Shown: piece by piece, positions 1 to 9,684 of the stretch | How the letters are laid out: each line of letters starts with the position of its first letter | Position numbering within the stretch: the stretch's first letter is position 1 | Assembly (NCBI RefSeq): GCF_023195895.1 | Contig: NZ_JALPRK010000005.1 | Coordinates: 1 to 64,000, forward strand | Direction of reading: 5' to 3' | From: Paenibacillus mellifer | Lineage (GTDB): Bacteria; Bacillota; Bacilli; Paenibacillales; Paenibacillaceae | Length of the DNA: 64,000 bases | Notes under the pieces: model-generated | Seen by the model: the letters and a program-made list of their open reading frames with translations, nothing else | Databases searched by the model: none | Told to the model about the DNA's origin: nothing | Translations under genes and position numbers: made by a program

Positions 1-6
1 CCATAT

Positions 7-79
7 GCTCTCATAGCTCAGTAGGTAGAGTGCATCCATGGTAAGGATGAGGTCACCGGTTCGATCCCGGTTGAGAGCT
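7..79 (+). tRNA. tRNA-Thr(GGT)
   Basis: Cloverleaf with acceptor GCTCTCA pairing TGAGAGC and anticodon stem CATCC/GGATG enclosing loop ATGGTAA, anticodon GGT. No 3' CCA is encoded, unlike its neighbours. First of ten tRNA genes in one direction. Confidence 0.93.
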
Positions 80-90
80 TCTCTACATAA

Positions 91-165
91 GGCCCGTTGG
101 TCAAGGGGTTAAGACACCTCCCTTTCACGGAGGTAACAGGGGTTCGAATCCCCTACGGGTCACCA
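91..165 (+). tRNA. tRNA-Glu(TTC)
   Basis: Acceptor GGCCCGT/ACGGGTC; anticodon stem CCTCC/GGAGG with loop CTTTCAC, anticodon TTC. T-loop GTTCGAATC present and the 3' CCA is encoded. Confidence 0.95.
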
Positions 166-191
166 TCTTCGTATATGTAGATCTCAGATAT

Positions 192-267
192 GGAGGCTTA
201 GCTCAGCTGGGAGAGCATCTGCCTTACAAGCAGAGGGTCGGGGGTTCGATCCCCTCAGCCTCCACCA
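192..267 (+). tRNA. tRNA-Val(TAC)
   Basis: Acceptor GGAGGCT/AGCCTCC; anticodon stem TCTGC/GCAGA with loop CTTACAA, anticodon TAC. 3' ACCA encoded. Confidence 0.95.
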
Positions 268-273
268 TCTTAT

Positions 274-348
274 TGGGGATTAGCCAAGCGGTAAGGCAAC
301 GGACTTTGACTCCGTCATGCATAGGTTCGAATCCTATATCCCCAGCCA
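274..348 (+). tRNA. tRNA-Gln(TTG)
   Basis: Acceptor TGGGGAT/ATCCCCA; anticodon stem ACGGA/TCCGT with loop CTTTGAC, anticodon TTG. 3' GCCA encoded. Confidence 0.95.
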
Positions 349-361
349 TCTTTCTTAGTGA

Positions 362-437
362 GAGCCATTAGCTCAGTTGGTAGAGCACCTGACTTTTAAT
401 CAGGGTGTCGAAGGTTCGAGTCCTTCATGGCTCACCA
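362..437 (+). tRNA. tRNA-Lys(TTT)
   Basis: Acceptor GAGCCAT/ATGGCTC; anticodon stem CTGA/TCAG with loop CTTTTAA, anticodon TTT. 3' ACCA encoded. Confidence 0.95.
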
Positions 438-450
438 GTTTTAATAATGT

Positions 451-534
451 GCGCGTGTGGCGGAATTGGCAGACGCACTAGACTTAGGATCTAGCGTCTT
501 TGACGTGGGGGTTCAAGTCCCTCCACGCGCACCA
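451..534 (+). tRNA. tRNA-Leu(TAG)
   Basis: Class II tRNA with a long variable arm. Acceptor GCGCGTG/CACGCGC; anticodon stem CTAGA/TCTAG with loop CTTAGGA, anticodon TAG. 3' ACCA encoded. Confidence 0.95.
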
Positions 535-542
535 TCTTTAAT

Positions 543-617
543 GCGGACGTGGCTCAGCGGTAGAGCATCGCCTTGCCAAGGCGAGGGTCGCGGGTTCGAT
601 TCCCGTCGTCCGCTCCA
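543..617 (+). tRNA. tRNA-Gly(GCC)
   Basis: Acceptor GCGGACG/CGTCCGC; anticodon stem TCGCC/GGCGA with loop TTGCCAA, anticodon GCC. 3' TCCA encoded. Confidence 0.95.
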
Positions 618-626
618 TCTAAATAC

Positions 627-703
627 GCGCCCTTAGCTCAGCTGGATAGAGCGTTTGACTACGAATCAAAAGGTCAGGAGTTCGAATCTCTTAGGGCGCG
701 CCA
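627..703 (+). tRNA. tRNA-Arg(ACG)
   Basis: Acceptor GCGCCCT/AGGGCGC; anticodon stem TTGA/TCAA with loop CTACGAA, anticodon ACG (read as ICG after deamination). 3' GCCA encoded. Confidence 0.95.
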
Positions 704-730
704 TTTTTTCAATCAATACCACCTTATTGA

Positions 731-807
731 CGGGATGTAGCTCAGCTTGGTAGAGCACCTGGTTTGGGACCAGGGGGTCGCATGTTCGAATCGTGTCATC
801 CCGACCA
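731..807 (+). tRNA. tRNA-Pro(TGG)
   Basis: Acceptor CGGGATG/CATCCCG; anticodon stem CCTGG/CCAGG with loop TTTGGGA, anticodon TGG. 3' ACCA encoded. Confidence 0.95.
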
Positions 808-819
808 TTTCTTTAAGGT

Positions 820-893
820 GCGGGTGTAGTTCAATGGTAGAACTCCAGCCTTCCAAGCTGGTAGCGTGGGTTCGATTCCCATCACCCGCTCCA
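820..893 (+). tRNA. tRNA-Gly(TCC)
   Basis: Acceptor GCGGGTG/CACCCGC; anticodon stem CAGC/GCTG with loop CTTCCAA, anticodon TCC. 3' TCCA encoded. Last tRNA of the cluster, followed by a terminator. Confidence 0.95.
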
Positions 894-904
894 TACATAA
901 CAGC

Positions 905-934
905 AACATCATCGGATAAGATGATGTTTTTTGT
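905..934 (+). terminator. Terminator of the tRNA cluster
   Basis: Perfect stem AACATCATC / GATGATGTT with loop GGATAA, followed by a run of T. It closes the tRNA operon. Confidence 0.85.
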
Positions 935-1226
935 TATAATTTTAACATTACCTCATACCCGGGTATAAAAGTTTTCTATCATTAACTTATACCCTTGCAT
1001 TTTACTGCTTTACCGTGTTAGGGTAAGTGGAGTTGAAATGAATAGCTCTCGCGGCTCGTGCACAGTAGTCTTCGACCATATTTCTTACAAATTAAGTGAA
1101 GATTTTCAGGGAAGTTTATTGTATGATGTTAAGAAACGCCTTGCGAACGCCATTTGGTCTAAACGACAAAGATGATGACTATGCGGAAGGAAGCTTGCTG
1201 CATTAGGGATGAAATGGGGGAGAAAC
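935..1226. other. Intergenic region upstream of ppc
   Basis: No gene found. It contains the palindrome ATACCCGGGTAT at about 955-966 and a purine-rich ribosome binding site (GGGGGAG, about 1216-1222). The ppc promoter must lie here, but no convincing -35/-10 pair was identified. Confidence 0.5.
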
Positions 1227-4022
1227 ATGACAGAGTTAACGGTTACCGCAGGAAAAGGCAACTCGAATAACTTGCTTCGGCGCGACATTCGTTTTTTGGG
1301 CAATATTCTAGGAGAGGTCCTGGTACATCAGGGCGGCAATGAGCTCTTGGATATTGTCGAGAAGATACGTGAAGCCAGTAAATCCCTGCGGGCTGTATTT
1401 TTGCCGGAATTGCATGAAGAATTTAAGGAAATGATCAATTCTTTGGAGCCCGGAATCCGTCATCAAGTGATCCGTGCATTTGCGATCTACTTCCAACTGG
1501 TGAATATTGCAGAGCAGAACCACCGGATTCGCCGCAAACGTGACTATGAGCTGTCAGCCGGGGAGACCGTTCAGACCGGTACGATCGAAGCAGCTGTCCG
1601 CGATCTGAAAGAACAAGGCTTCAACTATGCTGAAGCCCAGGAAATCCTGGGAGGCATGTCTCTGGAATTGGTCATGACGGCCCATCCGACGGAAGCGATG
1701 CGTCGTGCGATTCTGGACATCCACAAGCGTATCGCAGACGATGTCATGCAGCTGGATAACCCGACGCTCACGTTCCGTGAACGCGAGCAGCTGCGGGAGA
1801 AACTGCTCAACGAGGTAATTACGCTTTGGCAAACCGATGAGTTGCGCGATCGTAAGCCCACCGTTCTGGATGAAGTCAGAAACGGCATGTACTATTTTCA
1901 TGAAACCTTATTCCATGTCTTGCCTGAAGTGTATCAGGAGCTGGAACGCTGTTTGACTAAATACTATCCGGAACATTATTGGCACGTACCCGCGTATTTG
2001 CGGTTCGGTTCTTGGATCGGCGGCGACCGGGACGGTAATCCATCTGTTACCTCAGATGTTACGTGGGAGACGTTGCGGATGCAGCGTAAACTGTCGGTAC
2101 GCGAATATCAGCGGATTTTGTCTGAGTTGTTTAAGCACCTCAGCTTCAGCACCAGCATCGTAGACGTTACGGACGAACTGATGGCCTCGATCCAACGGGA
2201 TCGCCTTCAAGTCACTTTGCGCAAAACGCAGCAATGGAATAACGACAAAGAACCGTATCGTATTAAGCTGACGTACTTGACGGAGAAGCTGCACAATGTG
2301 CTGGACGACAGCACGAAGGACACGCCGGAACGTTACCCGAGTGTTGAAGCGTTTATCCAGGATCTGAAAATCATCGACCGCAGCTTGCGTCATCACTATG
2401 CTGACTATGTCGCCGATACCCACATTAAGAAGCTAATTCGCCAGGCAGAGCTGTTTGGCTTCCATACAGCTACGCTGGATATCCGCCAGCACAGCAAAGA
2501 GCATGAGAACGCTATGACGGAAATTTTGGCGAAGATGAACATCGTAGACAACTATGCCGAGCTGGAGGAGCAAGACAAGATCGAGTTGCTGGAACGTTTG
2601 TTAAACGACCCGCGGCCACTCACTTCTCCTTATCAGGATTACAGTGAGAATACGAGAGAATGCTTGGATGTTTACCGGACCGTCTATCTCGCGCAAAAAG
2701 AATACGGTCAGCAGTGTATCACCAGCTATCTCATCAGTATGACAGAAGCGGCTAGCGATATTCTTGAGGTGATGGTCTTCTCGAAAGAGGTAGGCTTATT
2801 CCGCAAAGACGCCGATGGTACGGTCGTTTGCACGCTGCAATCGGTCCCGCTGTTTGAGACGATCGACGATTTGCATGCAGCGCCAGGGATCATGCGTCAG
2901 TTGTTCAATATGCCGATCTACCGCGAGTCGGTCGCGGCAATGAACGACCTCCAGGAGATTATGCTGGGCTACTCCGATAGTAATAAAGACGGCGGTGTGG
3001 TTACGGCAAACTGGGAACTGCGGGTGGCGCTGAAACAAATTACGGCGGCGGCCAATGAATTTGGTGTCAAGCTAAAGTTCTTCCACGGACGCGGCGGCGC
3101 GCTTGGACGCGGTGGGATGCCGCTGAACCGCAGCATCCTGGTACAACCGCCAGAAACGATTGGCGGGGGGATCAAGATCACCGAGCAAGGCGAAGTGATT
3201 TCTTCGCGTTATTCCTTACGCGGCATCGCGTACCGCAGCTTGGAACAAGCGACCTCGGCGCTGATCACCGCAGCGATTCAAGCGAAGCTGCATCAAGGCC
3301 CAAGTCCGGAAGAGCAACGCTGGGAAGAAATTATGGCGGGTATTTCCGAGAAGTCGCTTGAGAAGTATCAGGACCTTGTTTTCCGAGAACCGGATTTCTT
3401 GAAATTCTTCCGCGAATCGACGCCACTTGTCGAAGTGGGCGAGCTGAACATCGGCTCCCGTCCTTCCAAGCGTAAGAACAGTGACCGGTTTGAGGATTTA
3501 CGGGCGATTCCATGGGTATTCGCTTGGACGCAAAGCCGGTACTTATTCCCGGCTTGGTACGCAGCGGGTACCGGACTACTGGACTTCTACCAAAACAACG
3601 AAGAGAACCTCAAGGTTCTTCAAGATATGTACCAGCATTTCTCTTTCTTCAGGACGGTGGTTGATACACTGCAGTTCGCGCTGATCAAGGCGGACCTGGT
3701 GATCGCTAAAGAGTACGCGAAAATGTGCTCAGATGACGAGGTGAAGAATCGCATCCTCAGTCAAATCGAAGAGGAGTTCCGCTTGACACGGGACATGGTG
3801 TTGAAAATCTCGGGGATTACCGAGATTCTCGATAACATTCCAGGGCTGCAAGAATCGATCCGCTTGCGTAACCCTTATGTCGATCCGCTTAGCTATCTGC
3901 AGGTTCAGCTCTTAACGGAACTGCGCACGGTGCGAGACCAAGGACAGGATGATGCCGAGCTGCTGCGTGAAGTTTTGCTTACGATTAACGGAATTGCTGC
4001 CGGTCTTCGTAATACAGGCTGA
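1227..4022 (+). CDS. ppc: Phosphoenolpyruvate carboxylase
   Basis: Converts PEP and bicarbonate to oxaloacetate, the anaplerotic entry to the TCA cycle; a cytoplasmic enzyme. The 931-residue length fits the family (about 880-960). Visible signatures are VMTAHPTE with the catalytic His near residue 150, the glycine-rich catalytic loop [12 protein letters not shown] near residue 620, [10 protein letters not shown] just before it, and GSRPSKR near 745. I start at ATG 1227, which lies 5 nt after GGGGGAG; an in-frame ATG at 1209 lacks such a site. It is transcribed alone, downstream of the tRNA cluster, and is followed by a strong terminator before sigW. Codon use and GC content match the surrounding core genes. 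Confidence 0.97.
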   Translation: MTELTVTAGKGNSNNLLRRDIRFLGNILGEVLVHQGGNELLDIVEKIREASKSLRAVFLPELHEEFKEMINSLEPGIRHQVIRAFAIYFQLVNIAEQNHRIRRKRDYELSAGETVQTGTIEAAVRDLKEQGFNYAEAQEILGGMSLELVMTAHPTEAMRRAILDIHKRIADDVMQLDNPTLTFREREQLREKLLNEVITLWQTDELRDRKPTVLDEVRNGMYYFHETLFHVLPEVYQELERCLTKYYPEHYWHVPAYLRFGSWIGGDRDGNPSVTSDVTWETLRMQRKLSVREYQRILSELFKHLSFSTSIVDVTDELMASIQRDRLQVTLRKTQQWNNDKEPYRIKLTYLTEKLHNVLDDSTKDTPERYPSVEAFIQDLKIIDRSLRHHYADYVADTHIKKLIRQAELFGFHTATLDIRQHSKEHENAMTEILAKMNIVDNYAELEEQDKIELLERLLNDPRPLTSPYQDYSENTRECLDVYRTVYLAQKEYGQQCITSYLISMTEAASDILEVMVFSKEVGLFRKDADGTVVCTLQSVPLFETIDDLHAAPGIMRQLFNMPIYRESVAAMNDLQEIMLGYSDSNKDGGVVTANWELRVALKQITAAANEFGVKLKFFHGRGGALGRGGMPLNRSILVQPPETIGGGIKITEQGEVISSRYSLRGIAYRSLEQATSALITAAIQAKLHQGPSPEEQRWEEIMAGISEKSLEKYQDLVFREPDFLKFFRESTPLVEVGELNIGSRPSKRKNSDRFEDLRAIPWVFAWTQSRYLFPAWYAAGTGLLDFYQNNEENLKVLQDMYQHFSFFRTVVDTLQFALIKADLVIAKEYAKMCSDDEVKNRILSQIEEEFRLTRDMVLKISGITEILDNIPGLQESIRLRNPYVDPLSYLQVQLLTELRTVRDQGQDDAELLREVLLTINGIAAGLRNTG

Positions 4023-4050
4023 TACCTTTAGGTTGATCAACAGGATAACC

Positions 4051-4087
4051 AAGCCGGGCCTTCTCCATGAGAAGGTCCGGCTTTTTT
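4051..4087 (+). terminator. Terminator after ppc
   Basis: Stem AAGCCGGGCCTTCTC / GAGAAGGTCCGGCTT with loop CAT, followed by TTTTTT. It separates ppc from sigW. Confidence 0.9.
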
Positions 4088-4254
4088 GCAAGCTGCTTTT
4101 GCTGAATGTATTGCATTTTGTGAAAAGTTGCTTTAACATTTGAATGAAGTGCCGACGACTGGAAGTACCCTTTTGGGGACGAATAGCCGGACAGGCAGGG
4201 TATAATATTTGGATATCATGTACCTGAGCCCTTCCAACCGATTTGGGGGAAAAT

Positions 4255-4830
4255 ATGGTGGTGGAACATTTTGATGCAAGACTGGTGAAGCTGGCCCGCA
4301 AAGGAGACCAGGGAGCCTTCGCCGAACTTGTTGATTTATATAAGGATAAGCTTTATCATCTCGCATACCGGATGTTGTCCAATCGTCACGAGGCGGAGGA
4401 TGTCGTGCAGGAGACGTTCTTAAGGGTGCACAAAAATTGGAGCCGGTACGACGATAAACAGAAGTTCTCAACATGGATTTACCGGATCGCGACGAACTTG
4501 TGCATTGATCGGCTGCGCAAGCGGAAGCCGAGTTATTATCTGGACGCCGAAATGAACGATCAGGAAGGCATGGACGGATATACCTTGATTCCCGGGGATG
4601 AACGGACGCCGGAATCGGAATACTTGCTGTCGGAAACGCAGCAGACCATCCACCAAGCCATCGACGGCTTACCTGCCAAATACAAGTCGGTGATCGTGCT
4701 CCGTTATCTGCAGGAAATGTCGCTGCAAGAGATTAGCGACGTGTTGGATATGCCGGTGACGACGGTCAAGACACGCGTTCATCGCGGGCGGGAATTTTTG
4801 CGTAAGAAGCTGGAACATAAAATGCTATAA
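4255..4830 (+). CDS. sigW: ECF sigma factor SigW
   Basis: Extracytoplasmic-function sigma factor of the envelope and antimicrobial stress response. It has region 2 (HEAEDVVQETFLR near residue 40, then the FSTWIYRIATNL DNA-melting segment) and region 4 with a helix-turn-helix (SLQEISDVLDMPVTTVKTR near 155). It matches my memory of Bacillus SigW closely, including the shared YYLDAE segment. ATG 4255 is four bases after GGGGGA; GTG codons at 4258 and 4261 and TTG 4243 are alternatives, so the exact start is uncertain by a few codons. An extended -10 (TATAAT, 4201-4206) lies upstream without a clear -35. Its anti-sigma gene rsiW follows 137 bp later. Confidence 0.92.
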   Translation: MVVEHFDARLVKLARKGDQGAFAELVDLYKDKLYHLAYRMLSNRHEAEDVVQETFLRVHKNWSRYDDKQKFSTWIYRIATNLCIDRLRKRKPSYYLDAEMNDQEGMDGYTLIPGDERTPESEYLLSETQQTIHQAIDGLPAKYKSVIVLRYLQEMSLQEISDVLDMPVTTVKTRVHRGREFLRKKLEHKML

Positions 4831-4860
4831 AATGAGGACTCCTCTGACGATATTATTTTT

Positions 4861-4886
4861 TGAAACGAAATGTGAACCGTTACGTA
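4861..4886 (+). promoter_or_regulatory. SigW-type (ECF) promoter upstream of rsiW
   Basis: TGAAAC (4861-4866), exactly 16 bp, then CGTA (4883-4886): the textbook ECF/SigW promoter. It lies between sigW and rsiW and reads toward rsiW, so active SigW should raise synthesis of its own inhibitor. Confidence 0.85.
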
Positions 4887-4967
4887 TGTTAAGGTAGGAC
4901 GACTATGATCTCTAGCCGTGCCCTCCGCTTTTCGCATAGATTAGTACTACTGAAAGGATTGGCTGAT

Positions 4968-5588
4968 ATGGAATGCAAACATGCCTCATCCATGATGCAT
5001 GATTACCTGGACGGCGAATTGAGCCGCGACCATGTCGAACAGCTGAAGCTGCATCTAGATCAGTGTCCGGATTGCCTAAAGGAATTCAGGGAATTGGAAC
5101 GAACCGAAATGATGCTGTTTGCGACGATTAAGCAGCATACGAACATGTCGGCTCCTGATGAACTGGTGAACCGGATCATCAGCCAGATCCCGAGTCAGCC
5201 CAAGCAACAGGCATGGATCCAATGGATCAGACGCCATCCGGCGTTGACGGCGGCAGCGATGTTTCTGCTGGTCATGCTGTTCAGTACGGTATCTCTTTGG
5301 GATAGCGACGATCAACTCGTCGTTAAAGGAGCGGACCTGGATCAGGTCATTATTCAAGGCGACACGGTCACCGTACCAAGCGAGTCCAAAATTGTCGGGA
5401 ACTTAACAATCGAGAATGGCAAGGCCGAAATTTACGGCGAGGTACAAGGCAATTTGACGGTGATTGACGGCTCCTATTACCAAGCCTCCACGGCGCATGT
5501 CTCGGGTGAAGTCAAGCAGATTGATCAAGCGCTGGACTGGATCTGGTACAGGATCATCAATACGTTTACGGAAGTCGCTTATAGGTGA
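4968..5588 (+). CDS. rsiW: Anti-sigma-W factor RsiW
   Basis: Single-pass membrane protein that sequesters SigW until regulated proteolysis destroys it. The N-terminus has the zinc anti-sigma motif H-x3-C-x2-C (HLDQCPDC, near residues 29-36). A transmembrane helix follows at about residues 90-110 (HPALTAAAMFLLVML). The extracytoplasmic part carries TVTVPSESKIVGNLTIENGK and a DWIWY stretch that I recall from Bacillus RsiW. I start at ATG 4968, preceded by GAAAGGA. The upstream in-frame ATG at 4905 would add 21 residues unlike the family. It has its own SigW-type promoter at 4861-4886 and a terminator right after it. Confidence 0.92.
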   Translation: MECKHASSMMHDYLDGELSRDHVEQLKLHLDQCPDCLKEFRELERTEMMLFATIKQHTNMSAPDELVNRIISQIPSQPKQQAWIQWIRRHPALTAAAMFLLVMLFSTVSLWDSDDQLVVKGADLDQVIIQGDTVTVPSESKIVGNLTIENGKAEIYGEVQGNLTVIDGSYYQASTAHVSGEVKQIDQALDWIWYRIINTFTEVAYR

Positions 5589-5609
5589 TGTAGAACAATG
5601 TTGAATAAA

Positions 5610-5646
5610 TTGGCGCCTCTCCCTTCGGGATGGGGCGCTTTTTTAT
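5610..5646 (+). terminator. Terminator after rsiW
   Basis: GGCGCC...GGGGCGC stem around the tetraloop TTCG (CTCCCTTCGGGATGGGG core), followed by TTTTTT. Confidence 0.85.
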
Positions 5647-5706
5647 TTGGCCGGGGCAGGAAGAAATTAACAGTTGATACGGAATGAACCTATTTTTACT
5701 GAACGC

Positions 5707-5735
5707 TTGCATCTAACTTGTGAACGTTATAACCT
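5707..5735 (+). promoter_or_regulatory. Candidate SigA promoter for the cdaA operon
   Basis: TTGCAT (5707-5712), 17 bp, TAACCT (5730-5735), about 100 bp upstream of cdaA. The -10 is imperfect; this is a position-based guess. Confidence 0.35.
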
Positions 5736-5837
5736 AGTACTTAGGGGAAACTTATAGAGACAAGCTTGTATAGCTGTACATATCGTTTCCTAGTCGGCGG
5801 GCGTAACGTCCGCAAGGAACATTCCGGGGGTCGCAGC

Positions 5838-6668
5838 ATGAACTATTTTGTGAATCTGACTTGGCAGGATACCATTAAGGATGTTATCGATATCCTCATC
5901 GTTACCTATATCATCTATCACCTGATTCTGCTCGTACGGGGAACACGTGCCGTTCAGCTGCTCAAGGGGATTCTGGTCCTGGTGTTTATTTGGGCCGTGA
6001 GTACCTGGTTTGACTTATACACGCTGAAATGGCTGATGAATCAGATGTTTACATTTGGGGTGCTGGCGATCTTCATCATTTTTCAGCCAGAACTTCGACG
6101 TGCGTTGGAGCAGCTCGGCCGGGGCAAGTTGTTCGGGAGGAACAGTGCGGACGAAGAGGAATTTGGCAAAGAGATCGGCGAAATAATTAAGGCCGTGAAT
6201 TATTTATCACGTAGAAAGATAGGGGCCCTTATCGTTTTTGAACGCGATACGGGCTTAAATGAATATACCGAATCGGGGATTCCGATGCAGTCCATCATTT
6301 CTTCGCAGCTGCTGATCAACATCTTCATCCCGAATACGCCGCTGCATGACGGGGCGGTGATTATCCAGGGACATCGGATTTCAGCTGCCGCCTGCTATTT
6401 GCCGCTGTCGGAGAATCCTTTCATCAGTAAGGAATTGGGTACAAGGCACCGGGCGGCGATTGGCATTAGTGAGGTCGGTGATGCCGTATCTATCGTCGTA
6501 TCTGAGGAGACGGGGCAAATATCGCTGGCGATTGACGGTCAAGTCGTTCGGGATATCAACGAGGAGTCGCTGATTTCCAAGCTGTATGCGGAATTAGGTC
6601 CCAACTCGAACACGAAAGAGAAACGCAGCCCGTTCCGCAGACGGAAGGAGGCCGGCAAAAATGGATAA
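5838..6668 (+). CDS. cdaA: Diadenylate cyclase CdaA (c-di-AMP synthase)
   Basis: Membrane enzyme that makes c-di-AMP from two ATP, controlling potassium/osmolyte transport and cell-wall homeostasis. Three transmembrane helices occupy roughly residues 12-95, followed by the DAC domain with both hallmark motifs: DGA in NTPLHDGAVII and RHR in ELGTRHRAAIG. The length from ATG 5838 (276 residues) matches Bacillus CdaA (273); an upstream in-frame start at 5766 would add 24 unlikely residues. First gene of the conserved cdaA-cdaR-glmM-glmS cluster; its end overlaps cdaR by 8 bp, indicating coupled translation. Confidence 0.95.
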   Translation: MNYFVNLTWQDTIKDVIDILIVTYIIYHLILLVRGTRAVQLLKGILVLVFIWAVSTWFDLYTLKWLMNQMFTFGVLAIFIIFQPELRRALEQLGRGKLFGRNSADEEEFGKEIGEIIKAVNYLSRRKIGALIVFERDTGLNEYTESGIPMQSIISSQLLINIFIPNTPLHDGAVIIQGHRISAAACYLPLSENPFISKELGTRHRAAIGISEVGDAVSIVVSEETGQISLAIDGQVVRDINEESLISKLYAELGPNSNTKEKRSPFRRRKEAGKNG

Positions 6669-8031
6669 ATGGCTGACTCATAACAATTTTGCCAAGGTCC
6701 TCGCACTTGTCTTTAGCATTATTCTGTGGGCCATGGTGCATCTGGACAGCGGGACCCCCGTTGACTCTACGACCCTGGCGCAGCCGCGATTCATCGACAA
6801 CGTCAAAATCGAAGTGACCGGATTTGACGAGGACAAATATATTTTGTATGACCTTGAGCCTAGCACGGTACGTATGGAAGTCAAAGGAAAGCGAATTGAT
6901 TTGACGACGAACTTCTCCGATTATAAGGCAAGGTTGAATCTTGAAAATCTGGGACCCGGAACGTTTACGCTCCCGTTGACCCATGAGCTTCCACCTGGAG
7001 TTGAATTAATCTCGATGGACCCCTCCATCGTGAAAGTGACGATCGAAGCTAAAGAGACTCGGACGATCCCCGTGACCATTGTCACAAAAGGGGAGCCGGC
7101 CGATGGATTAGTGCTTGGGACTCCAATTGTTGCCGGAGCTGGAACCGTTGATGTGACGCTGCCGGCGAGTGAAGTCCAAGAGTTGAGTAAAGTGGAGGGC
7201 ACAGTTGACGTCAGCGGTCTCAAGGATTCGGTTAAAGGCAAAAGCGTCAAACTGACGGCATATGATAAGCAAGGGCAACCGATGGAAAATGCGAAAATTT
7301 CGCCTAGTTCCGTGGATGTGGAAGTACCGATCAATAAACTGTACAAAAATGTGCCGCTCGAAGTACGCAAAGCGGGGCAGCTGCCTTCCGGATATGTCTT
7401 AACCGGTGTCGAAACCGATGTGGAAGGCGTTGTTCTGTACGGCTCCAAAGAAGCATTGGAGGGTATATCCTCCTATCCGGTGACGGTCGATCTGAGCCGT
7501 TCTGACGGGTCGACTGAGACTAAATACTCGGTGGACTTGACTCCTCCGGAAGGTTTTGAGAAAATCGAGCCGAGCTCTGTCACGATCACATTGCATGTCA
7601 AGCCCGGCGGGCAAAAGCAGCTTGACGGTGTCCCGGTCACGTTAAAGAACGCTGGATCTTCGTACGACGTCAAATGGATCCTACCGGCTGATGCGAAGCT
7701 GAGCTTGACGGTGGTCGGGCCCAGCGGGACGTTGGATGCTCTTCAGCCGGAGGACATTCAGATTACAGCTGACCTGGCGCATCTTGGGGCGGGAACCCAC
7801 ACGGTACCGATCGAAGTGAAACTGCCAGAAGGTGTGGAATTGGCCGACACGGCAACTTCAATGACCGTTGACGTGGAGCTGACGGAGAAAGGGAACCCGA
7901 CCTCCGGTGAACCTGTGGAGCATCCGGACCCGGCGGACGGTACACAAAACCCGGCTGGAAACGGAACGCCAACCCATCAGGAGGAAGGCGGCAATGCGAC
8001 AGAGGACGTTACCTCGGGCAACGGTACGTAA
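6661..8031 (+). CDS. cdaR: CdaA regulator CdaR (YbbR-domain protein)
   Basis: Membrane-anchored extracytoplasmic protein that binds CdaA and modulates c-di-AMP synthesis. It has one N-terminal membrane helix (about residues 10-28), then four consecutive beta-rich YbbR repeats to about residue 410, each with a pattern such as VPLEVRKAGQLPSGY. It ends in a low-complexity Gly/Asn/Pro/Thr tail of about 45 residues. The start overlaps the cdaA stop (6661-6668), with a GGAGG ribosome binding site inside the cdaA 3' end. At 456 residues it is close to Bacillus CdaR (483). Confidence 0.93.
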   Translation: MDKWLTHNNFAKVLALVFSIILWAMVHLDSGTPVDSTTLAQPRFIDNVKIEVTGFDEDKYILYDLEPSTVRMEVKGKRIDLTTNFSDYKARLNLENLGPGTFTLPLTHELPPGVELISMDPSIVKVTIEAKETRTIPVTIVTKGEPADGLVLGTPIVAGAGTVDVTLPASEVQELSKVEGTVDVSGLKDSVKGKSVKLTAYDKQGQPMENAKISPSSVDVEVPINKLYKNVPLEVRKAGQLPSGYVLTGVETDVEGVVLYGSKEALEGISSYPVTVDLSRSDGSTETKYSVDLTPPEGFEKIEPSSVTITLHVKPGGQKQLDGVPVTLKNAGSSYDVKWILPADAKLSLTVVGPSGTLDALQPEDIQITADLAHLGAGTHTVPIEVKLPEGVELADTATSMTVDVELTEKGNPTSGEPVEHPDPADGTQNPAGNGTPTHQEEGGNATEDVTSGNGT

Positions 8032-8132
8032 CAAGAATATTAGCGGACAACCAAGAATATAGACCGGACAGTCGCCACCCGGGAGATGTGGAGAATAGTG
8101 CGGTGCTGGCAAAATATTGAGGGAGTGAAACC

Positions 8133-9473
8133 ATGGGGAAGTATTTTGGAACGGATGGCGTAAGAGGAATTGCGAATCAAGAGCTGACAGCTGAGCTGGC
8201 TTACCAGATCGGACGCTGCGGCGGTTATGTGTTGACTGGGCAGTCTTCCAAACCGAAAGTTGTTATCGGCATGGACACGCGGATTTCGGGCGTCATGCTG
8301 GAGTCTGCGCTGGTGGCGGGGATGCTGTCGATCGGCGCCGATGTCATTCGTCTGGGTGTTGTAACGACTCCGGCGGTGGCCTATTTGACCCGCTTGCTTC
8401 AAGCGGATGCGGGCGTCATGATTTCCGCCTCCCATAATCCGGTGGAGGATAACGGGATTAAATTCTTTGGCAGCGACGGATTTAAGCTGTCAGATGATAC
8501 GGAATTGCAAATCGAAGAGCTGCTCGATAAAGCTGTCGACGAGTTGCCACGACCGATCGGCGGCGGTTTGGGTACGGTAACCGTCGATAACGAATCGAAG
8601 CTGAAATACCTTGATCACCTGAAAACGACGATTAGTTCTTCGTTCAAAGGGCTAAAGGTTGTGCTGGATTGTGCGAACGGGGCGGCTTATGAGCTTGCAC
8701 CGAAGCTGTTCCGCGAGCTGGGCGCCGAAGTGCATACGTTGGCCGCCGAGCCGAACGGCCTCAACATTAACGACCATTGCGGATCCACGCATCCAGAGCG
8801 GCTCAAGGAAGAAGTCGTGCGTCTGGGTGCGCATCTTGGACTTGCTTTCGACGGTGATGCGGACCGGTTAATCGCCATCGACGAGTTAGGCGAAGAAGTG
8901 GATGGCGACTACATCCTATGTATCTGCGGCGACGCCATGAATAAAGCGGGTAAGCTGAAAGACAATACGGTCGTATCGACCGTGATGAGTAATTTCGGCT
9001 TCTACAAGGCGACTAAGAAACTGGGGCTGGCTACCCAACAAACTGCGGTGGGTGACCGTTACGTAATGGCAGAGATGCTGCGAGGCGGTTACAATCTAGG
9101 CGGAGAGCAATCCGGGCATGTGATTTTCCTGGACTACAATACGACCGGGGACGGGATTCTGACGGCGATTCAGCTGGTTGACACGCTGCTGACTTCCGGT
9201 AAGCCGCTTAGCGAGCTGAAGAAGGTGATGAAGCAGTATCCGCAGGTGCTGGTAAACGTTCGTGTACAGGACAAGAGCAAGTTTGCCGGAAACGCTCAGA
9301 TTGCCGAAGCGATTGCCGAGGTCGAGCAAGAGCTGGGCGATAACGGACGGGTGCTGGTTCGTCCGTCGGGGACGGAATCGCTTATCCGCGTCATGGCTGA
9401 AGGGCCGGAGAAGGCGGAGCTGGAGCAACTGGTCGCGCAAATCGTGGAGGTCGTGGAGAAGCAGCTGGTATAA
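8133..9473 (+). CDS. glmM: Phosphoglucosamine mutase GlmM
   Basis: Interconverts glucosamine-6-phosphate and glucosamine-1-phosphate on the path to UDP-GlcNAc for peptidoglycan. All four family motifs are present: the phosphoserine loop [12 protein letters not shown] (near residue 98), the metal-binding FDGDADR (near 240), the sugar-binding GGEQSGH (near 323) and the phosphate-binding RPSGTES (near 410). The 446-residue length is normal. ATG 8133 is preceded by GAGGGAG. It follows cdaR by 101 bp and completes the usual cdaA-cdaR-glmM unit; GlmM is reported to interact with and restrain CdaA in related bacteria. Confidence 0.97.
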   Translation: MGKYFGTDGVRGIANQELTAELAYQIGRCGGYVLTGQSSKPKVVIGMDTRISGVMLESALVAGMLSIGADVIRLGVVTTPAVAYLTRLLQADAGVMISASHNPVEDNGIKFFGSDGFKLSDDTELQIEELLDKAVDELPRPIGGGLGTVTVDNESKLKYLDHLKTTISSSFKGLKVVLDCANGAAYELAPKLFRELGAEVHTLAAEPNGLNINDHCGSTHPERLKEEVVRLGAHLGLAFDGDADRLIAIDELGEEVDGDYILCICGDAMNKAGKLKDNTVVSTVMSNFGFYKATKKLGLATQQTAVGDRYVMAEMLRGGYNLGGEQSGHVIFLDYNTTGDGILTAIQLVDTLLTSGKPLSELKKVMKQYPQVLVNVRVQDKSKFAGNAQIAEAIAEVEQELGDNGRVLVRPSGTESLIRVMAEGPEKAELEQLVAQIVEVVEKQLV

Positions 9474-9514
9474 CGAACTGGACCTGGTTTCATCGTTATT
9501 CTTATAGGACCTCA

Positions 9515-9554
9515 AGGCCGTCAGATGGGAGAGTTTTCCTGTCTGGCGGTTTTT
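9515..9554 (+). terminator. Terminator after glmM
   Basis: Stem CCGTCAGA / TCTGGCGG (one G-U pair) with an inner arm, followed by TTTTT. It separates the cdaA-cdaR-glmM unit from glmS. Confidence 0.75.
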
Positions 9555-9610
9555 GCGTTTGGGTCGTAAGGACAAAAGGCATGATTTACTGAAACAGGAC
9601 AAGTTGATCA

Positions 9611-9639
9611 TTGCCAAATCGGGTGAAGGTGCATATAAT
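9611..9639 (+). promoter_or_regulatory. SigA-type promoter of glmS
   Basis: TTGCCA (9611-9616), 17 bp spacer, TATAAT (9634-9639), about 50 bp before the ribozyme cleavage site. Good spacing and a perfect -10. Confidence 0.75.
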
Positions 9640-9684
9640 TAAGAATATTCGAGCAAAGAAAGCGAGGGTTGTCAGGTTTACCGG

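Noticed and set aside
713-968. Open frames on both strands across the last tRNA genes
   Set aside because: They are formed by tRNA sequence repeats and read through functional tRNA genes.
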